Of a stretch of DNA of 64,000 bases, positions 1-12,506 are shown one piece after another. Made by a program: the position numbers and the translations under genes. Below the pieces are notes generated by a model. The model worked only from the letters and a program-made list of their open reading frames with translations, did no database searches and was not told the origin of the DNA. The stretch comes from Narthecium ossifragum (taxonomy: Eukaryota; Streptophyta; Magnoliopsida; Dioscoreales; Nartheciaceae), in assembly GCA_963920575.1 (NCBI GenBank), contig OY986969.1:24591434-24655433 (forward strand), written 5' to 3'. Every line of letters begins with the position of its first letter. Positions within the stretch are counted from its first letter, which is position 1.

Positions 1-320
1 TGAACGAGTGAGACACATCTCAATCACAAAAAAAGTTCATGACTTTATATCACGAACGTGCACTCCCAAAGATCTCATATGAGATTGAGAGTTCTCCGCC
101 GGCGTTGGACCATCCAAAGTGCTTTACATAGTGCCCGGAGGGGCCCGGCGCGCGGCCTCCACCGTCTCCGGCGGACCAAGTCAACCGGCTGGGCTCCACA
201 CGCCGGGCGGGGCTGGCCATCAAAGCCCGCACTGACGTAGAATTACGCGCGTTTTTCTCGACTCGCCTTTCCGACTTCAGCACAGGTCCTCGTCGCTATT
301 GGTTGGATCATTGCCGAACC
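1..320 (+). repeat. Dispersed GC-rich repeat, copy A (inverted partner of copy B at 9845-10160)
   Basis: This sequence matches the reverse complement of 9845-10160 along its whole length, with scattered substitutions and small indels (roughly 85 percent identical by eye). The central 120-240 part is strikingly GC-rich compared with the AT-rich surroundings. Shared blocks include GTTGGACCATCCAAAGTG, CAAGTCAACCGGCTGGGCTC and TTTCCGACTTC. No coding sequence is convincing in it. It is probably part of a non-autonomous transposon or a retroelement fragment; the left end may lie outside the window, so its class cannot be fixed. Confidence 0.8.
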
Positions 321-1209
321 TCCTCTCCTTTCAAGATTCTTTATTTCTATCATCATCTTCTTCTTCTTTTTAAACCGTCTCATTAGCGGTGATATATAGT
401 TTGAAGCTGTATTAAATACTAATGGATGGATTTGGGTTTTGAATTATATATACTTTGGTGGAAGAAGGTATGATATGATGTTACATTGGTGGCGGTTGAT
501 GTAGAAATATAAAAAGATAGAAGAAGATGAGCACGGGAAGGTATTGTATTTATTAATATAAAAGAAGAAGTTACAGTATCTCCTAGTCAAATGAGACTAG
601 TTAGGAATGAAATAATTACATGATTATGTGTATTGCCTAATATAAAATAACTAGGTGAGACCCCTGCCACCTGGCAAGGTAATCATCAGATTAATGGATA
701 ATTCGATTATAAAAATCGAATTTGATTAATGGATTAGTATGGATATCATATAAGGTTAACATTATAAGGGGACGGTTATGCATGACCGTTTTTACTCTTT
801 ATAAGGTTGATGTATATTTAAAACTAACCTAGGGAATATGATAAAAATATACAAAGTTAACTTAGAAAAATATACATGTAAATAAACTAATATAAGGGAA
901 ATGGTTGTAACCGTTATTGCTCCTTATAAGGTTGATAATATCAATCATATCTTTAGCAGCCCTCGTAAGCTGGCTGGTCAATGCAGAGCTTGGTTCTTAT
1001 CTATGAGAACGGGTGAGTTGGAAGGCTCATAGTGAGAAGATCAGCAACTTAAGATTCATTTAGAACATATTGAAGCTTGAGGATTCCTGCTGTCATTGGT
1101 ATAAGAAGAAATATAAGTGAGACTAGTTAGGAATGAAATAATTACATGATTAGATTAATTGTTTAATATAAAACAATAATATCAATCATATCTTTAACAA
1201 TTAAGATTT

Positions 1210-1213
<4 letters not shown>

Positions 1214-1263
<50 letters not shown>
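1214..1263. repeat. TA dinucleotide microsatellite
   Basis: An uninterrupted alternating TA run of about 48 bases. Such tracts are length-variable and prone to assembly error. Confidence 0.95.
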
Positions 1264-1265
<2 letters not shown>

Positions 1266-1493
1266 CTTTTAGGTAAAGTTGGGAGGAAGAAGCTTTCTGG
1301 CTTTAGGATATTTTGTTCTCACTACTTTTAGTTTGGATTCTCTAGATTCCATTCATGAAGGGTTTTCATACTGGGTCCTAGTGCCGTATGGGGAAATTTA
1401 TAGGTTTTTTAGGAGTTCTTGTTGTTCGTGTTCTGAGCTAACGGCCGTGATTTTAAGACCTCCTTTGGATTCAAATCCGGATTTATAAAGTGA

Positions 1494-1575
1494 AAAAGGG
1501 TAAAAACAACCTTTAGCGGCGATAGTAGCGGCCGCCATGAAAAGTTTCGCCGCTAAACTTATAGGGAGGATAGTC
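1494..1575 (+). repeat. TTTAGCGGCG-type transposon fragment, copy 1
   Basis: Contains TTTAGCGGCGATAGTA and, about 30 bases later, the inverted arm TTTCGCCGCTAAA. A diverged copy in the same orientation lies at 9535-9650, with the shared order AAAAAC, CTTT, GGCGATA, then TTTCGCCGCTAAA. The TTTAGCGGCG hairpin is typical of small non-autonomous DNA transposons in plants. Neither copy shows clear outer ends or a target-site duplication, so both are treated as fragments. Confidence 0.6.
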
Positions 1576-3781
1576 ATGTATTATTTACATTAGGAAAATT
1601 TCCATGGATCGGAAGAGGTTATAAGTGAAACTTGTTTCTGAAGTACGTGTATATATACATAGCCATGAATTCAGTATCTTATTTGGAATTCTCAGTTATG
1701 TGTCTAAATCCATCTTTGGGGAACAAATAACCCTGTTCTTAAGGCTTTTTTGACCTCCAAATAAGGTTCTCTGAGGATAATACTGTTAAAAAAATCTATC
1801 AATATTGTCATGCAAAAATAGAATATCAATATTCTGACTAGATTGTTCTTTTGGATGCATATATGCATTATGGAGACATGGTAATTCGAATCTAGTTTCT
1901 TCAATCTCTCTTTCATATATAGTTTTTTTTTTCTTTCCTTCTTCATGAATTAATATATGCAGATGCTTTTAGCTAGTCATGAGTGATCAGCACCAAGAAT
2001 AGATTGGTGTGTTATAGCTAGGTTTGAGATCATTAGTAATTTGTTCATTAAAAGAATAAACTTGGTTTATGCTGTCCACATTTACTGCCTGGATCCATCG
2101 ATATCGGAAAAGATAAAGAGTAGAAGAAAAAGGATAACTAAAATCAATATTATCATAGACCCAAAGTGCTGCTATAACTTTCGATCTTTTGTGAGAAGAA
2201 TTAACTAAAATCAATATTCCTATACTTCGAAAGTATGATAACCTTATCACAATCATATTCATGTCACGTCCTTTTATTTTTGTGCTTTAATTAGTTCTCA
2301 GTTCATCAATTGGCATCCCTATCTTTTGTGAGATCTGGTGGGTCAAGCAGAAAACTGGTGGGTTTTGCTACAAGTCACCGCGCTTGTGAGTTTTTGCACC
2401 TGGATCTGATACAACAAGAGACTAGTCTCTTAATTTGGTTTTTTTTTTGGGTGATATATAGTTTTGTTAGTGGTGTATTTTTTTAAAATAAAATTATAAG
2501 CTTGTAACAGACTAGTTATGATCTTTTATAATCTCATACAAGCCTCTTGACTGAATCGCTAAAAAAAAAAAAAAATGGCCTCCCTATCAGTTGATTGGAG
2601 CTTATCTGTGCAAAAGTAGTCCAAGGTTCCTTCCTATATTGTATTCAAAAGTTTCAGCTAAAGGTTTTACACCTTTTTGACAAGTGATCATCTTCCCTCT
2701 ACCCACCCCCGTTAAACCAGGACTTATGGGCTCCTGGCACTTTACTAGGCCTACCATATAATTAAACAATAATTGCAGGTCCTCTAGCTCTTAATTACCT
2801 ATGGATTTGTTTAGGCAACTTGATACAACGAGTTAGATGATAAGTTTGCATGCAGCCAACTCAGGATATTTGTTTGAGATTATTATTACCCTGTGCATTA
2901 TCTATGTCCGGGATATTTGGCATTTTGTATGATGTGGTTTCAGATAGGTTTGATATGCAATAGGAAATGAAGTAATTTCTTCGGGATTTGCTTCTAATTT
3001 TTTTATAGATGATCGAGTCATCGAGACAATGCTACAAATTATTGAAGTCCGTCCGTCTTGGGTAGACGATATATAAGACACTACTATATCTTGTTACCTA
3101 AAAGAAAAACAAATTTAGAACTTGTCCCTAATGTCTATGATTCCGATGTCTTTTTATGCAATAGAATATTTGAATTCTAGACAAGTCTTTGCCAGGAGTA
3201 CACTTACTTTGAGTAGTTTTACGTGTGCAGCTAGCTAGCTAGAAAAGTGTTTCTTTTCTTCATTTGAAGCAGCCGGCCGGCCTTGTTCAGGAGGTGGTAA
3301 AGAAATTGTTGCAATGTTTCTAGAGTGTTATCGTCAGCAATAACTAGTTAGTTTCCACCTCTGTCTGCTAAGTAATCTTGTATGCAATGTGATCTCACAG
3401 CTCTTAAAAACGTCTTCATAGTATTTTCCATCTTTCTTTCTCCTTATTCAAACCAAATCGTACGATGAAATCTTGAGAGGCTGATCGTTTATAACAAGTC
3501 ATAAAAAGAAAAAATTATGCTTTCGGCCATCTTAATCCACCATATATATATATATATATATATTCGTTTATTGACTTGAATATATATACTCTTAGATCGA
3601 ATATATCATAATGTTTCTGATGAATCTTGATATCAGCCAAGATTATACGTTAAAGTTGCAAAGATAACCTGCTGTGCTCATTCATCTGTATGATCATACG
3701 TTAAACCTGTGTAAAATTAAAATCTAGTATGAAGAAGACACCACAGCATAACAAATTATCAAATTAAAGACAGCGCCACAC

Positions 3782-3830
<49 letters not shown>
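3782..3830. repeat. ATC trinucleotide microsatellite
   Basis: About 16 uninterrupted CAT/ATC units, followed by two imperfect CTCATC units. It lies in non-coding DNA about 2.1 kb upstream of the permease start codon. Confidence 0.95.
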
Positions 3831-3832
<2 letters not shown>

Positions 3833-5531
3833 CATCCTCATCCGTGTTTCTGGACGGCTAAACGCAATCACGAGACCCGCAACTTCAGGGATCGATGGAC
3901 CCATCCTAGCTAACAATCGTAAAAATCTACAAACATATATAGGCTTTTGTCAATAAACTATAACTATGTAACATTGATTATTAAATAGCCCCCTCCCCCC
4001 TCTAAGCTCATGTATGAAAACCCATAATATTATATAAATACTTTACGGCAAACCATGGTCGTGGAAATCCAAGAGGGTCAGTCAGTTACAACTTACAACG
4101 AAAAGTCATCGAGGGTTTAATTAATAGTTTTTAATCGAACATAATTTATGCCCAGTATATGGTCTTATTAATCAATCCCTTTGTTCTTGCTGGTAGGTGG
4201 CGCTGATAACATGTGGCAAATGGCCCGCCCTTGCTCCACTTAGTTATTAGCCAATAGCTTATTAATGTCTAATAAGCAAACTATTTGTACGTGCAGTATT
4301 TTGGTATTGAACTATACGTATGTACTTTCGCATTACTTAAAGTTTTTTTTAGTTATATCTCTTTCAAGGATTTTTAAGTTTTCTTAACAGTTTGTTAATT
4401 TAACTTTTTGGATCTGATTTGTAATACTTAATTATCTATGACGTGGTACATTTTGTGTTTTTTTTGGTGATCGTTGTAATATTTTGGCTAGAGTTAGAGT
4501 TGGCCACCCCCGGGTTAAATTCCTGCAGTTCCGTCCTGGCGCAAGTTGCCATGTCTGAGATGAGAGAGGTCTTTCAATTCTCAGGCATAGTTGACCCCTG
4601 TACGTACGTCGACAAATGACTATTTGCGTCTCTGAATTCAGGTCTGGCTTTTGCATCCCAGCATAAGCAATATTGTTCTTGTTGTGGTCCACTCTTAATT
4701 GTTCTGTAACGTGTCATTATGAACAAAATCCAAATGTTTGGCTAATATAGCTGTCGAAATATATACTGATGGTGGTGGTCTAGACCACAAGTTCAGCATG
4801 AAAAAGAAACTGGCTAGCTAGTCTGTTTTATGGATCTTCAGCTCCATCAGTTGATAACAACGGAATGCAGAGATGGTGAAATTTTCTCCTGTTTGTTTGT
4901 CTTCGAAGGCCATTTTATCGATGTCGATCATTCTTTCATCATGGTAAATTAGAAATATGTAGTAGATATGTATAGTTCTTGTAAAGACACTCTAATCACT
5001 CAATTCAAAAGCTTATGTATTTAAAAAATAAAAAGTTAATAGATATATAGTCTAACAGTTCTAATGCAAAAAAAAAAAATAGATAACTGGTTGCTCCTGA
5101 AGTTTAGTTTAGGTGAATGAGTTTTCAGTGCCAAAGCATGAGTCTAAGATTAACTACCCTCCTTTGAACAACTTCTATTCTTTCACAATATCACAGTGAC
5201 ATGAATGTCTATGACTTTTGTGCAATTAAGATAACATAACCACCATTAGCATGTATGATTAATTACCATCACAAGAAAGTTACCAAGTAAAAACTTAATT
5301 AGAGTGGAATACACTAATCATCAACAATAGAAAAAAGGTTAGAACTTTTCTGAAATTTTCCACTGACTGTAATAAAACTTGAAAAGCTGTGAAAGAGAAA
5401 GATGCAGAGTAAAAGAGGTTGATGCATGGGGGGGGATCCGTCGACCACTTTGCCGTCTCAGCTCGCTGGCCCCACGTAGCTAGCTTCTTGGGTTCTTCTT
5501 CTTATCTTTTCATCTGACACTCGCGCACTCT

Positions 5532-5539
5532 CTATATAA
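5532..5539 (+). promoter_or_regulatory. Candidate TATA box of the amino-acid permease gene
   Basis: The sequence CTATATAA sits about 380 bases upstream of the permease start codon, followed by a pyrimidine-rich stretch typical of a plant leader (5575-5620). The implied transcription start is about 30 bases downstream. Assignment rests on position and consensus only. Confidence 0.55.
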
Positions 5540-5915
5540 TGGCCCCTCAGCCCACACCATTCTACAAAGCGATCCTCCTCTAGTTCTCTTCCTCTCTTTG
5601 GCTTCCTTCCTCTGTTTTCTGCAGAGGGGATAGCAGCGAGTGGGTGGCTTGGTTTGGTGGTTTAGAGTTGAGCAATTAATTATACACGCACGTTGCCCAA
5701 ACTATCTATACCTCCATCTCCCTGAGAGGATAGCTCGCTATCCTTCTGGGAGTCTGCATGTGACCCTCGTGATCGAGCTTTAATTAGAGTGTTATTTGGT
5801 GAGGAGCACAGACAGGAGGTGCTCTGTACTCTCTCCCCCCTCTCTGCTGAGGCCTATTTAGAGTTCCTAGATAAAGTTCGCCTTTATTTGTGACTCCCTT
5901 CGATTCGGGACAAAG

Positions 5916-7914
5916 ATGGGCCATTCCAATGGTTTCCCTTCTATGGATGTGGCGGCCCTGGAGCTCGGCCAATCTCAGCAGGTGCAGGCGGGCTCCAAGT
6001 TCCACGACGAGGATGGCAAGCTCAAGAGAACAGGTAATTAAAGAACTGGACTCCATCATCTCCAGCGTTGCAGCTGTCATGACTCGAGTATAATTTGTTG
6101 ATTGGAACCTTTTTTACGTTTCTGCAGGGACTATGTGGACGTCGAGCGCGCACATCATCACGGCGGTGATCGGTTCCGGCGTGCTGTCACTGGCCTGGGC
6201 GATCGCACAGCTTGGATGGGTCGCCGGCCCGGCCGCCATGATTCTATTTGGCTTAGTCACATACTACACCTCTTCCCTTCTAGCTGACTGCTACCGCTCC
6301 GGTGACCCGATCACTGGCAAGCGCAACTACAGCTACATGGACGCCGTCCATTCCTATCTCGGTACGTTCCCTCGACTATCTCAGAAGGACCATATTTCTA
6401 ACAAGGGGAAGGGCACTTTACACCTGAATCGATGAGTGATGACTTACCATCAAATCATCATCTACAGGAGGCTTTCAGGTCACGATTTGCGGTTGGATTC
6501 AGTACATGAACCTCATCGGAGTTGCCATCGGCTACACCATTGCTGCTTCCATTAGCATGACGTGAGTATAATATACGAACAACAGTTTGAATTCTTCATA
6601 TATAGAAGTAGAAGGAGAGGATTGTTCTAAATGGATCGATGCTTAATTGGTTTTCGGAAACAGGGCAATCCAGAGGTCAAGCTGCTTTCATGAGAAGGGC
6701 GACAGCAGCCCGTGCCACGCGTCGAGCATCCCCTACATGATAGCCTTTGGCGTCATGGAGATTCTCTTCTCCCAAATCCCCAACTTCGACCAGATATCGT
6801 GGCTCTCCATCGTCGCCGCCTTCATGTCCTTCACCTACTCCTCCATCGGCCTCTCTCTCGGCATCACCGAAATCATCAGTAAGCCCACCCAACTTACTCC
6901 CCCCTACTCCTAACTTTCATCTTTTTATATGTAAATAATCATGGTATGATATCTCCTATGCTTAATTTGCTTTGCTCCAAATGTATAGACCATGGTGGTT
7001 TCCGGGGTAGCCTCACCGGAATAAGCGTCGGCGCTGTCTCATCCACCGACAAGATCTGGCGAAGCCTCCAAGCCTTCGGCGATATCGCCTTTGCCTACTC
7101 CTATTCCCTCATCCTCATCGAAATTCAGGTACGTAACAGAGCAGAGCATTCTAACTAAAACACAGTGCTAGCTCTTGTACTTTTGAGTTTTTAAACACAT
7201 GGTCGTGTATACAAAATTTTAATCTAAACTAAAAGGACTGTTTTGATGCAAGTACAGGACACCGTAAAGGCACCGCCGCCGTCGGAGGCGAAGGTGATGA
7301 AGAAGGCGACGCTGGTGAGCGTGGCGGTGACGACGGTATTCTACATGCTCTGCGGTTGCATGGGGTATGGTGCCTTCGGCGACCAAGCCCCCGGCAACCT
7401 CCTCACCGGGTTCGGCTTCTACAACCCATACTGGCTCCTCGACATCGCCAACGCCGCCATCGTCATCCACCTCGTCGGCGCCTACCAGGTCTTCTGCCAG
7501 CCCCTCTTCGCCTTCGTCGAGAAGTGCGCCATCGAGAGGTTCCCCAAGTCCACCTTCATCACCCGCGAGATCCGCGTGCCCATCACCCCATCGCGCTCCG
7601 TCAACCTCAACCTCTTCCGCCTCGTATGGCGCTCCTCCTTCGTCGTCCTCACGACGATCATCGCCATGCTCCTCCCCTTCTTCAACGACGTGGTCGGACT
7701 CCTCGGTGCGCTGGGCTTCTGGCCCCTGACCGTATACTTCCCCGTAGAGATGTACATTGTCCAGAAGAAGGTGCCCAGGTGGAGCACCAGATGGGTCTGC
7801 TTCCAGATGCTCAGCGTCACATGCCTCATAATCTCCCTCGCCGCCGCCGTCGGCTCCATCGCCGGCGTCGTCACCGACCTCAAGACCTACAAGCCCTTCA
7901 AAACCACCTACTAG
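5916..7914 (+). CDS. Amino-acid permease of the AAP family (H+/amino-acid symporter)
   Basis: Six exons: 5916-6033, 6128-6361, 6468-6561, 6664-6878, 6989-7128 and 7258-7914, all with GT-AG introns and closing phases, giving 485 aa, the normal AAP length. The product begins MGHSNGFPSMDVAALELG, has a short acidic cytosolic N-terminus, then ITAVIGSGVLSLAWAIAQLG, the highly conserved first membrane helix of the AAAP superfamily. Further hallmarks are RNYSYMDAVHSYLGG, GYTIAASISM, the DIAFAYSYSLILIEIQDT segment and GYGAFGDQAPGNLLTGFGFY. About ten to eleven membrane helices follow by hydropathy. AAPs import neutral and acidic amino acids with protons across the plasma membrane, in loading and root uptake. 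The last exon is very GC-rich with mostly C or G third positions, unlike the AT-rich flanks. Family placement is firm; the exact paralogue (AAP2, AAP3 or similar) is not resolved. Confidence 0.96.
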
Positions 7915-9534
7915 TCTAAAAGTACATCACCAAGAATGTCAGAAGTGACAGTTGCTGTTGCGTTTAGATTACTGGTGCGGCTCCAACACTGTTGTTGTTT
8001 CTAATCGATATCGATCGATGTTGTGTTTTTGCCAATCAATGATATGTTCACAGATGTATGTTTAAGATTCCGCGCAGTTTTTGTCAATCATTCCTGACGA
8101 CTAAAGTTGACCTTTTCAGCTAAATATGGACAACGTACCAGGGCCGGCCCACTAAGGTGGGCCCTATTCCTAATAAGCGAAGACTGACAATTTGAAACGT
8201 CACAAAATAAAATAACTTTTGGAAACTATTCTCCTAGGTTTGGTTTTGCAGGTACTTTTCTTAAAAATTCAAGCTCTGTTAGCATAAGTAGTCCATTTAT
8301 ATTTCTTATATTATTATAACAGAGACTTATTTAGAGCAACAATTCAAGCTCTATTAGCTTTTAGGACCTAATAACGTAGATTTCATGGGCCCCATTTTCT
8401 AATTTGGGTTTTGAGAGCTTACATACAAGAGAAATGATACAATAAACACCCACTCGTGGAGTGTGCAATTGACATGGCAAAGCCAAAATTTGTGACCTCT
8501 ATACACGTGTACTACTTGCCTATACCTCTCTCACTTCCACTTCCCATCGATGAATACGGCCGCCTCCACGCCGACGGACGACGATGGGGACATCTTGCTT
8601 AACTCATTAGTTAGGTAGGCTAGAGATCATCTTGGGAGCCAAAACGTGGGTGTTCAACCAAGGAATAGTAGGAGGGCATCCTCTACCCCCGCCGACAACG
8701 GCGACTGTCTCTCCTCTCCGGAATCTTCGCTTTTTCTCTCTGGTTACGGCAACGACGACCGACGGTGTCTCTTCGACGGCGACTTTGCTTTCCTCTTCGG
8801 CCGGCGATGGCGACTTCGCTTTTGTCTCCGGCGTGGATGTGGTCAACATATACCAAAAGATTATTACATATTAAGATAGAATTATGCAGAGAGCCATTGA
8901 AAAGGTTCTATCTAAAACCTCTCATCAATGGTGGTTGTGGTACATTATGAAAAAATTACCAGAGAAAGCTGGGAACTCATACAAATTACAAGCCATTTAT
9001 GAGTCCCTAACAACCAAATGAATTTATGGAGAAATAAGGAAATATGATAAAGGATTTTGGACTTGAAAAAAATAGTTGGTTATCCGAACTATATGATGAG
9101 AGGGAGTGATGGATCCCAGCATTTGTTAAAAATAAATTTTGAGTGGGCATGTCTATAATCCAGCGCAGCGAAAGCACGGATGCCTTTTTTGATGGGATAG
9201 CTTCTTCTACAAACTACCTGACTAATGGCATTCTTCAAGATCCTTCTACAAACTTCAACTTTCCTGCCCTGTTCCAGATGTTAAGTTGGAGGGGGCACAC
9301 TGCACACAGTGTCACTGACACCTAATGGCTAATAGAAAACTTTATGTTTGATTGGGGGATGAAATAAGGTTGACACCCTACGTTTTTCTGTCCTTAAAAT
9401 TAAATCGTGGTTAGCAAAGAACACGAACAGGAACCATGGCTGCTGCATTACCCAATTCATGCTTGTTTTAACCTGAGATTATTTTCTCTCGGAGAGCAAT
9501 AAACCAACTCGAAATCAGAATGGAAAGAGGAAAA
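7915..9534. other. Permease 3' region and intergenic DNA
   Basis: The first 150 or so bases are presumably the permease 3' untranslated region. Beyond this no gene was recognised. At 8139 there is CAGGGCCGGCCC, which resembles a hAT transposon end, but no matching opposite end was found. The GC-richer patch at 8540-8830 has overlapping short open frames without family resemblance. Confidence 0.55.
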
Positions 9535-9650
9535 AACGACCTTTTAGAGGCGATAATACGGTGGCCAAGAAAGCTTTCGCCGCTAAAGCGAACTATTTTG
9601 CCGCCGCTAAAACCTTTTGGCTCGCCGCTAAATTCATAGGATATTTGCCT
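9535..9650 (+). repeat. TTTAGCGGCG-type transposon fragment, copy 2
   Basis: Related to 1494-1575 and in the same orientation. It carries TTTTAGAGGCGATAATAC, then TTTCGCCGCTAAAGCG, then two further GCCGCTAAA units. The extra units suggest an internal tandem expansion. No intact termini are visible. Confidence 0.6.
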
Positions 9651-9844
9651 CGTGTACTGCGCATACAAAAATTTCTAGCTGGGCTAGCTTTTTTTCCCTC
9701 CTTTTTTTCAAAGAAAACTAATAAGAGATTTTGCAATATTGGTATAAAGTAGAGGCGTGATAAATTGCAAAAAAAGAAAAAAAAATCCTTAAAAATATAG
9801 TTAAAAAAAAAATTTAAAGCTCGCAGCAGGCTCTGATCAATACC

Positions 9845-10160
9845 GCCCGGAAGAGTTTTGGCGACGATCCAACAAATAGCAGAAGTCGGAAAGGCGAGTT
9901 GAGAAAAACGCGCGTGACTCTACGTCAGTGCGGGCTTTGTTGGCCGGCCCCGTCCAGCGTGTGGAGCCCAGCCGGTTGACTTGCCCCGCCGGAGACGGCG
10001 GAGGCCGTCGTCGGGCCCCGCCGGCCACTATGTAAAACACACTTTGGATGGTCCAACGCCCCGCCCTTGTGAGATTTCTCAATCTCAGATGAGATCTTTA
10101 AGAGTCCTTTGTGATATAAAGTGAGCTTTTTTGTGACTGAGATGTGTACCGTCTTCTTAT
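9845..10160 (-). repeat. Dispersed GC-rich repeat, copy B (inverted relative to copy A)
   Basis: Reverse complement matches 1-320 almost end to end, including the regions around GGCGAGTTGAGAAAAACG and CACTTTGGATGGTCCAAC. Together the copies bracket about 9.5 kb containing the whole permease gene in inverted orientation. No coding content was seen. Confidence 0.8.
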
Positions 10161-10416
10161 CCCCAATAGTTTGATAAGCAATTTGCACCGGTTATGTGAT
10201 GAACTTACTTACCTTTTTATCTGATCACTGTTCATCCCTTCCTTTTTTTTTTTGCCCCCTTTTTTCTCTTGTTTTCCTCATGCTGGAAATAGTTCGTATA
10301 TGCTCTCCCTAATTCCTATCAGCTTTGAAAAAGAATTCAAACCGATGAAGAAGCCTTCTCCGCCACCTCCCACGAATATAAAGGACTAACGGCCCCGTGC
10401 CACCTGACACGGTAAC

Positions 10417-11754
10417 TGTCACGGGCTGGAGTCCATGACATGATCATGGCACGAGGGATCTTGAAGATGGCGTAGCGGAAGTTGAAAATGGCACAGCGGA
10501 TCGAGCCAAAGCAGAACTTGCTGAGCCATGAAGGGATCCTATCGAGCAAGACGCGTGTTAGCCGGAGTTGACACGGGGCATGGCGCGGTGCATCACACCA
10601 AGCCATGGGAACATCATGATCGCACGAGCAAACAACCTTGAACGAGGCTAGACGACATTTCTCGAAAGATGGCGCGACGAATTCTGAGCATGGCACGACG
10701 GACGGGGCCAAGGAGGAAGACGACGCGCCAGGACGCGGTGCGGCGCGAGCCAGGCAGAGCATGACGCGCGCAGGAGCAAGTCAAGCGAGCGGGACACATG
10801 CCAAGGCGACCAAGATGGATGACGCGGTCAGAAACGGTTTTGACACGGAATAATTTGAAGATGGCGTGCGACTCCGAGTCGAGCTAGGGGGCGGCGCGCC
10901 AGGCGGAGCGGATAGGCCTTGGAAGACGATCCAGCCGAGCAAATTCAAATGTCTCGCGTGCATTCGACTTGGAATAGGTGATGACACGGAGAATATGAAG
11001 TTTGGCACAGGGAAAGTTGCTGTTGACGCGGACGAATAAGAATGAGTCCTATTTTGAGTCAAGTTGTGATCATGGCTATCTTAAAGCAAGTCTTAACTCA
11101 TGTAAGAGTCCAAATAGGCTAGGGTGCTTTGTAAAAAGTGGATTGCATGATTGGATATGCATGAAGCCCAGGACTTTGAGTAGGACTTCTTAGGAGTGGC
11201 TTGTTGGAGCAAGCTAAGGACTATTCCTCTATATAAGAAATAGGCCGGTCAAGGTGAAAGGGGAGTCATCAAGGGGATGATCCAGGCTTTAGCTAGACGT
11301 TAGGAACATCTAGGCTATAGGCTAGCTCACGGGTTGAGCAACCCAAGTGTTGGGTTTTGGAGTCGTCATTTACATCGGAGTGTGAGGCGATATTCTAGGG
11401 TTTTGGGGTGAGAGCTTCTTGTATTGAGAGTGATTGTACTCCATCGGGTTGGGGGCGAGAGAAAAGTGCTCTTGTAATCATTGGTCAATAAAGGAGTTGA
11501 GATCTCATCCCTTACCCACATTCGTATGAGTCTTGTGTGTGTAAGGCGAAAAAGAGGGTTGGTCAAGAGACATCCGGCTGCCAGGCGAAGTGCGCAGGAG
11601 ATGCACAGATGGCGTGCAGACGACGTGCGAGCGGAGCACAAGCGACGAGCAGAGCGCGCGGTGGCGGTGTGCAGGGCTCAACGAGGGGGTCTCTTGGCGC
11701 GATCATCGGACAAGTAAGCGAGAAAATTTTATTCCCTTACTTTTCCCGGTAACA
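10417..11754. mobile_element. Solo LTR of an LTR retrotransposon (1338 bp, 5-bp target-site duplication)
   Basis: The element begins TGTCACGGGC and ends CCCGGTAACA, the TG...CA form of plant LTRs with a short imperfect inverted end (TGTCAC against GTAACA). It is flanked on both sides by an exact GTAAC duplication at 10412-10416 and 11755-11759. Inside lie a TATA-like CTATATAAG near 11230 and, about 260 bases on, TCAATAAAGG, consistent with the U3-R-U5 order on the plus strand. There is no primer-binding site, internal coding region or second LTR, so this is a solo LTR left by unequal recombination. Short open frames inside it are not genes. Superfamily (Copia or Gypsy) cannot be told. Confidence 0.85.
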
Positions 11755-11759
11755 GTAAC

Positions 11760-12506
11760 CACCCACCTCTTAACTTCCCTGTTATAACCACCCACCCCTT
11801 AACCCCCTCCTCCACTAACCCCCCACTAACTCCCCCCTCCTCCCCCACTAACCTTCCACTCCTAGTAGGTTCCATATAAGATAAAATATGTCACGTAAGA
11901 TTCAAGTAGGACAACCCAATGGTTATTTTATAACCATATCCTCATATAAGGATGATGTCAAAAGAAGGGCTTTTTAGCCTACAAATACAATGATTTGCCA
12001 GACAAGCATGAAGACCATAGCCATCTATACTTCAACATCAGAAGGCGAATCCATGAGCATCCAAATTTCATCAACAAGAATCAGCTAAACTAAATGGGAG
12101 GGGAGGGGAGGGGGTTGTTGTACAAGAGTTTACAATTCATAGTTACTGTTTATGTTGCACTTCACGTGTTATAGCCATGAACATGAGAAGAAGAAGAATA
12201 AGAAAAAAGCTCGCAAGAAGTTACAAAATAGTAGTTCTCTAAACCGATCAACAACATCTCCCACAAATGACCGATATATTATGTATATATAGCTTGATTT
12301 CTTCTAGCAACTGAGATCCATCTTCCCATCCATGCGCAAAGATTAACTCTGTAATCCATCAGAAAACAGTGAAAGAAAAGGAAAAATAGTGAATCTCCTA
12401 AAACTCAGAGCATAGCATTTATCTGTACTACTATCAATATTTTCAAAAATCAAAATTTTAATCTCAGCACAAGCAAGGTGGAAAGGAGTAATAACCATGG
12501 AGGAAT
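11760..12506. other. C-rich low-complexity tract and UVR8 3' region
   Basis: From 11760 to 11870 the plus strand is a run of short C blocks separated by TAA and TT, next to the solo LTR. The remaining AT-rich sequence up to the UVR8 stop codon is non-coding and probably includes the UVR8 3' untranslated region (transcribed leftwards). No other gene is visible. Confidence 0.5.

Larger units (their letters stand above)
321..5530. other. Gene-free AT-rich intergenic region upstream of the amino-acid permease
   Basis: No exon with recognisable protein similarity was found on either strand. The stretch holds a long TA microsatellite, a TTTAGCGGCG-type repeat fragment and an ATC microsatellite, listed separately. 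Near 590-665 and 1100-1190 the same short sequence recurs (GAGACTAGTTAGGAATGAAA followed by ATAATTACATGATTA), showing a local duplication. The last few hundred bases presumably include the permease promoter. The remaining short open frames have no family resemblance and look like chance. Confidence 0.6.

Noticed and set aside
4490..4570. A possible SINE, with a B-box-like GGGTTAAATTCCTG
   Set aside because: No convincing A box, poly-A tail or duplication was seen, and one box-like word is weak evidence.
7219..7919. Long open frames overlapping the last permease exon in other frames and on the opposite strand
   Set aside because: The exon has strong G/C third-position bias, which removes stops from shadow frames. 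The alternative products are compositionally skewed (arginine/proline or serine/proline) and match no family.
8139..8400. hAT-like end CAGGGCCGGCCC
   Set aside because: No complementary end and no 8-bp duplication could be found downstream, so no element is called.
10337..11752. Several open frames of 60-140 residues
   Set aside because: All lie inside the solo LTR, overlap on both strands and have no family resemblance.
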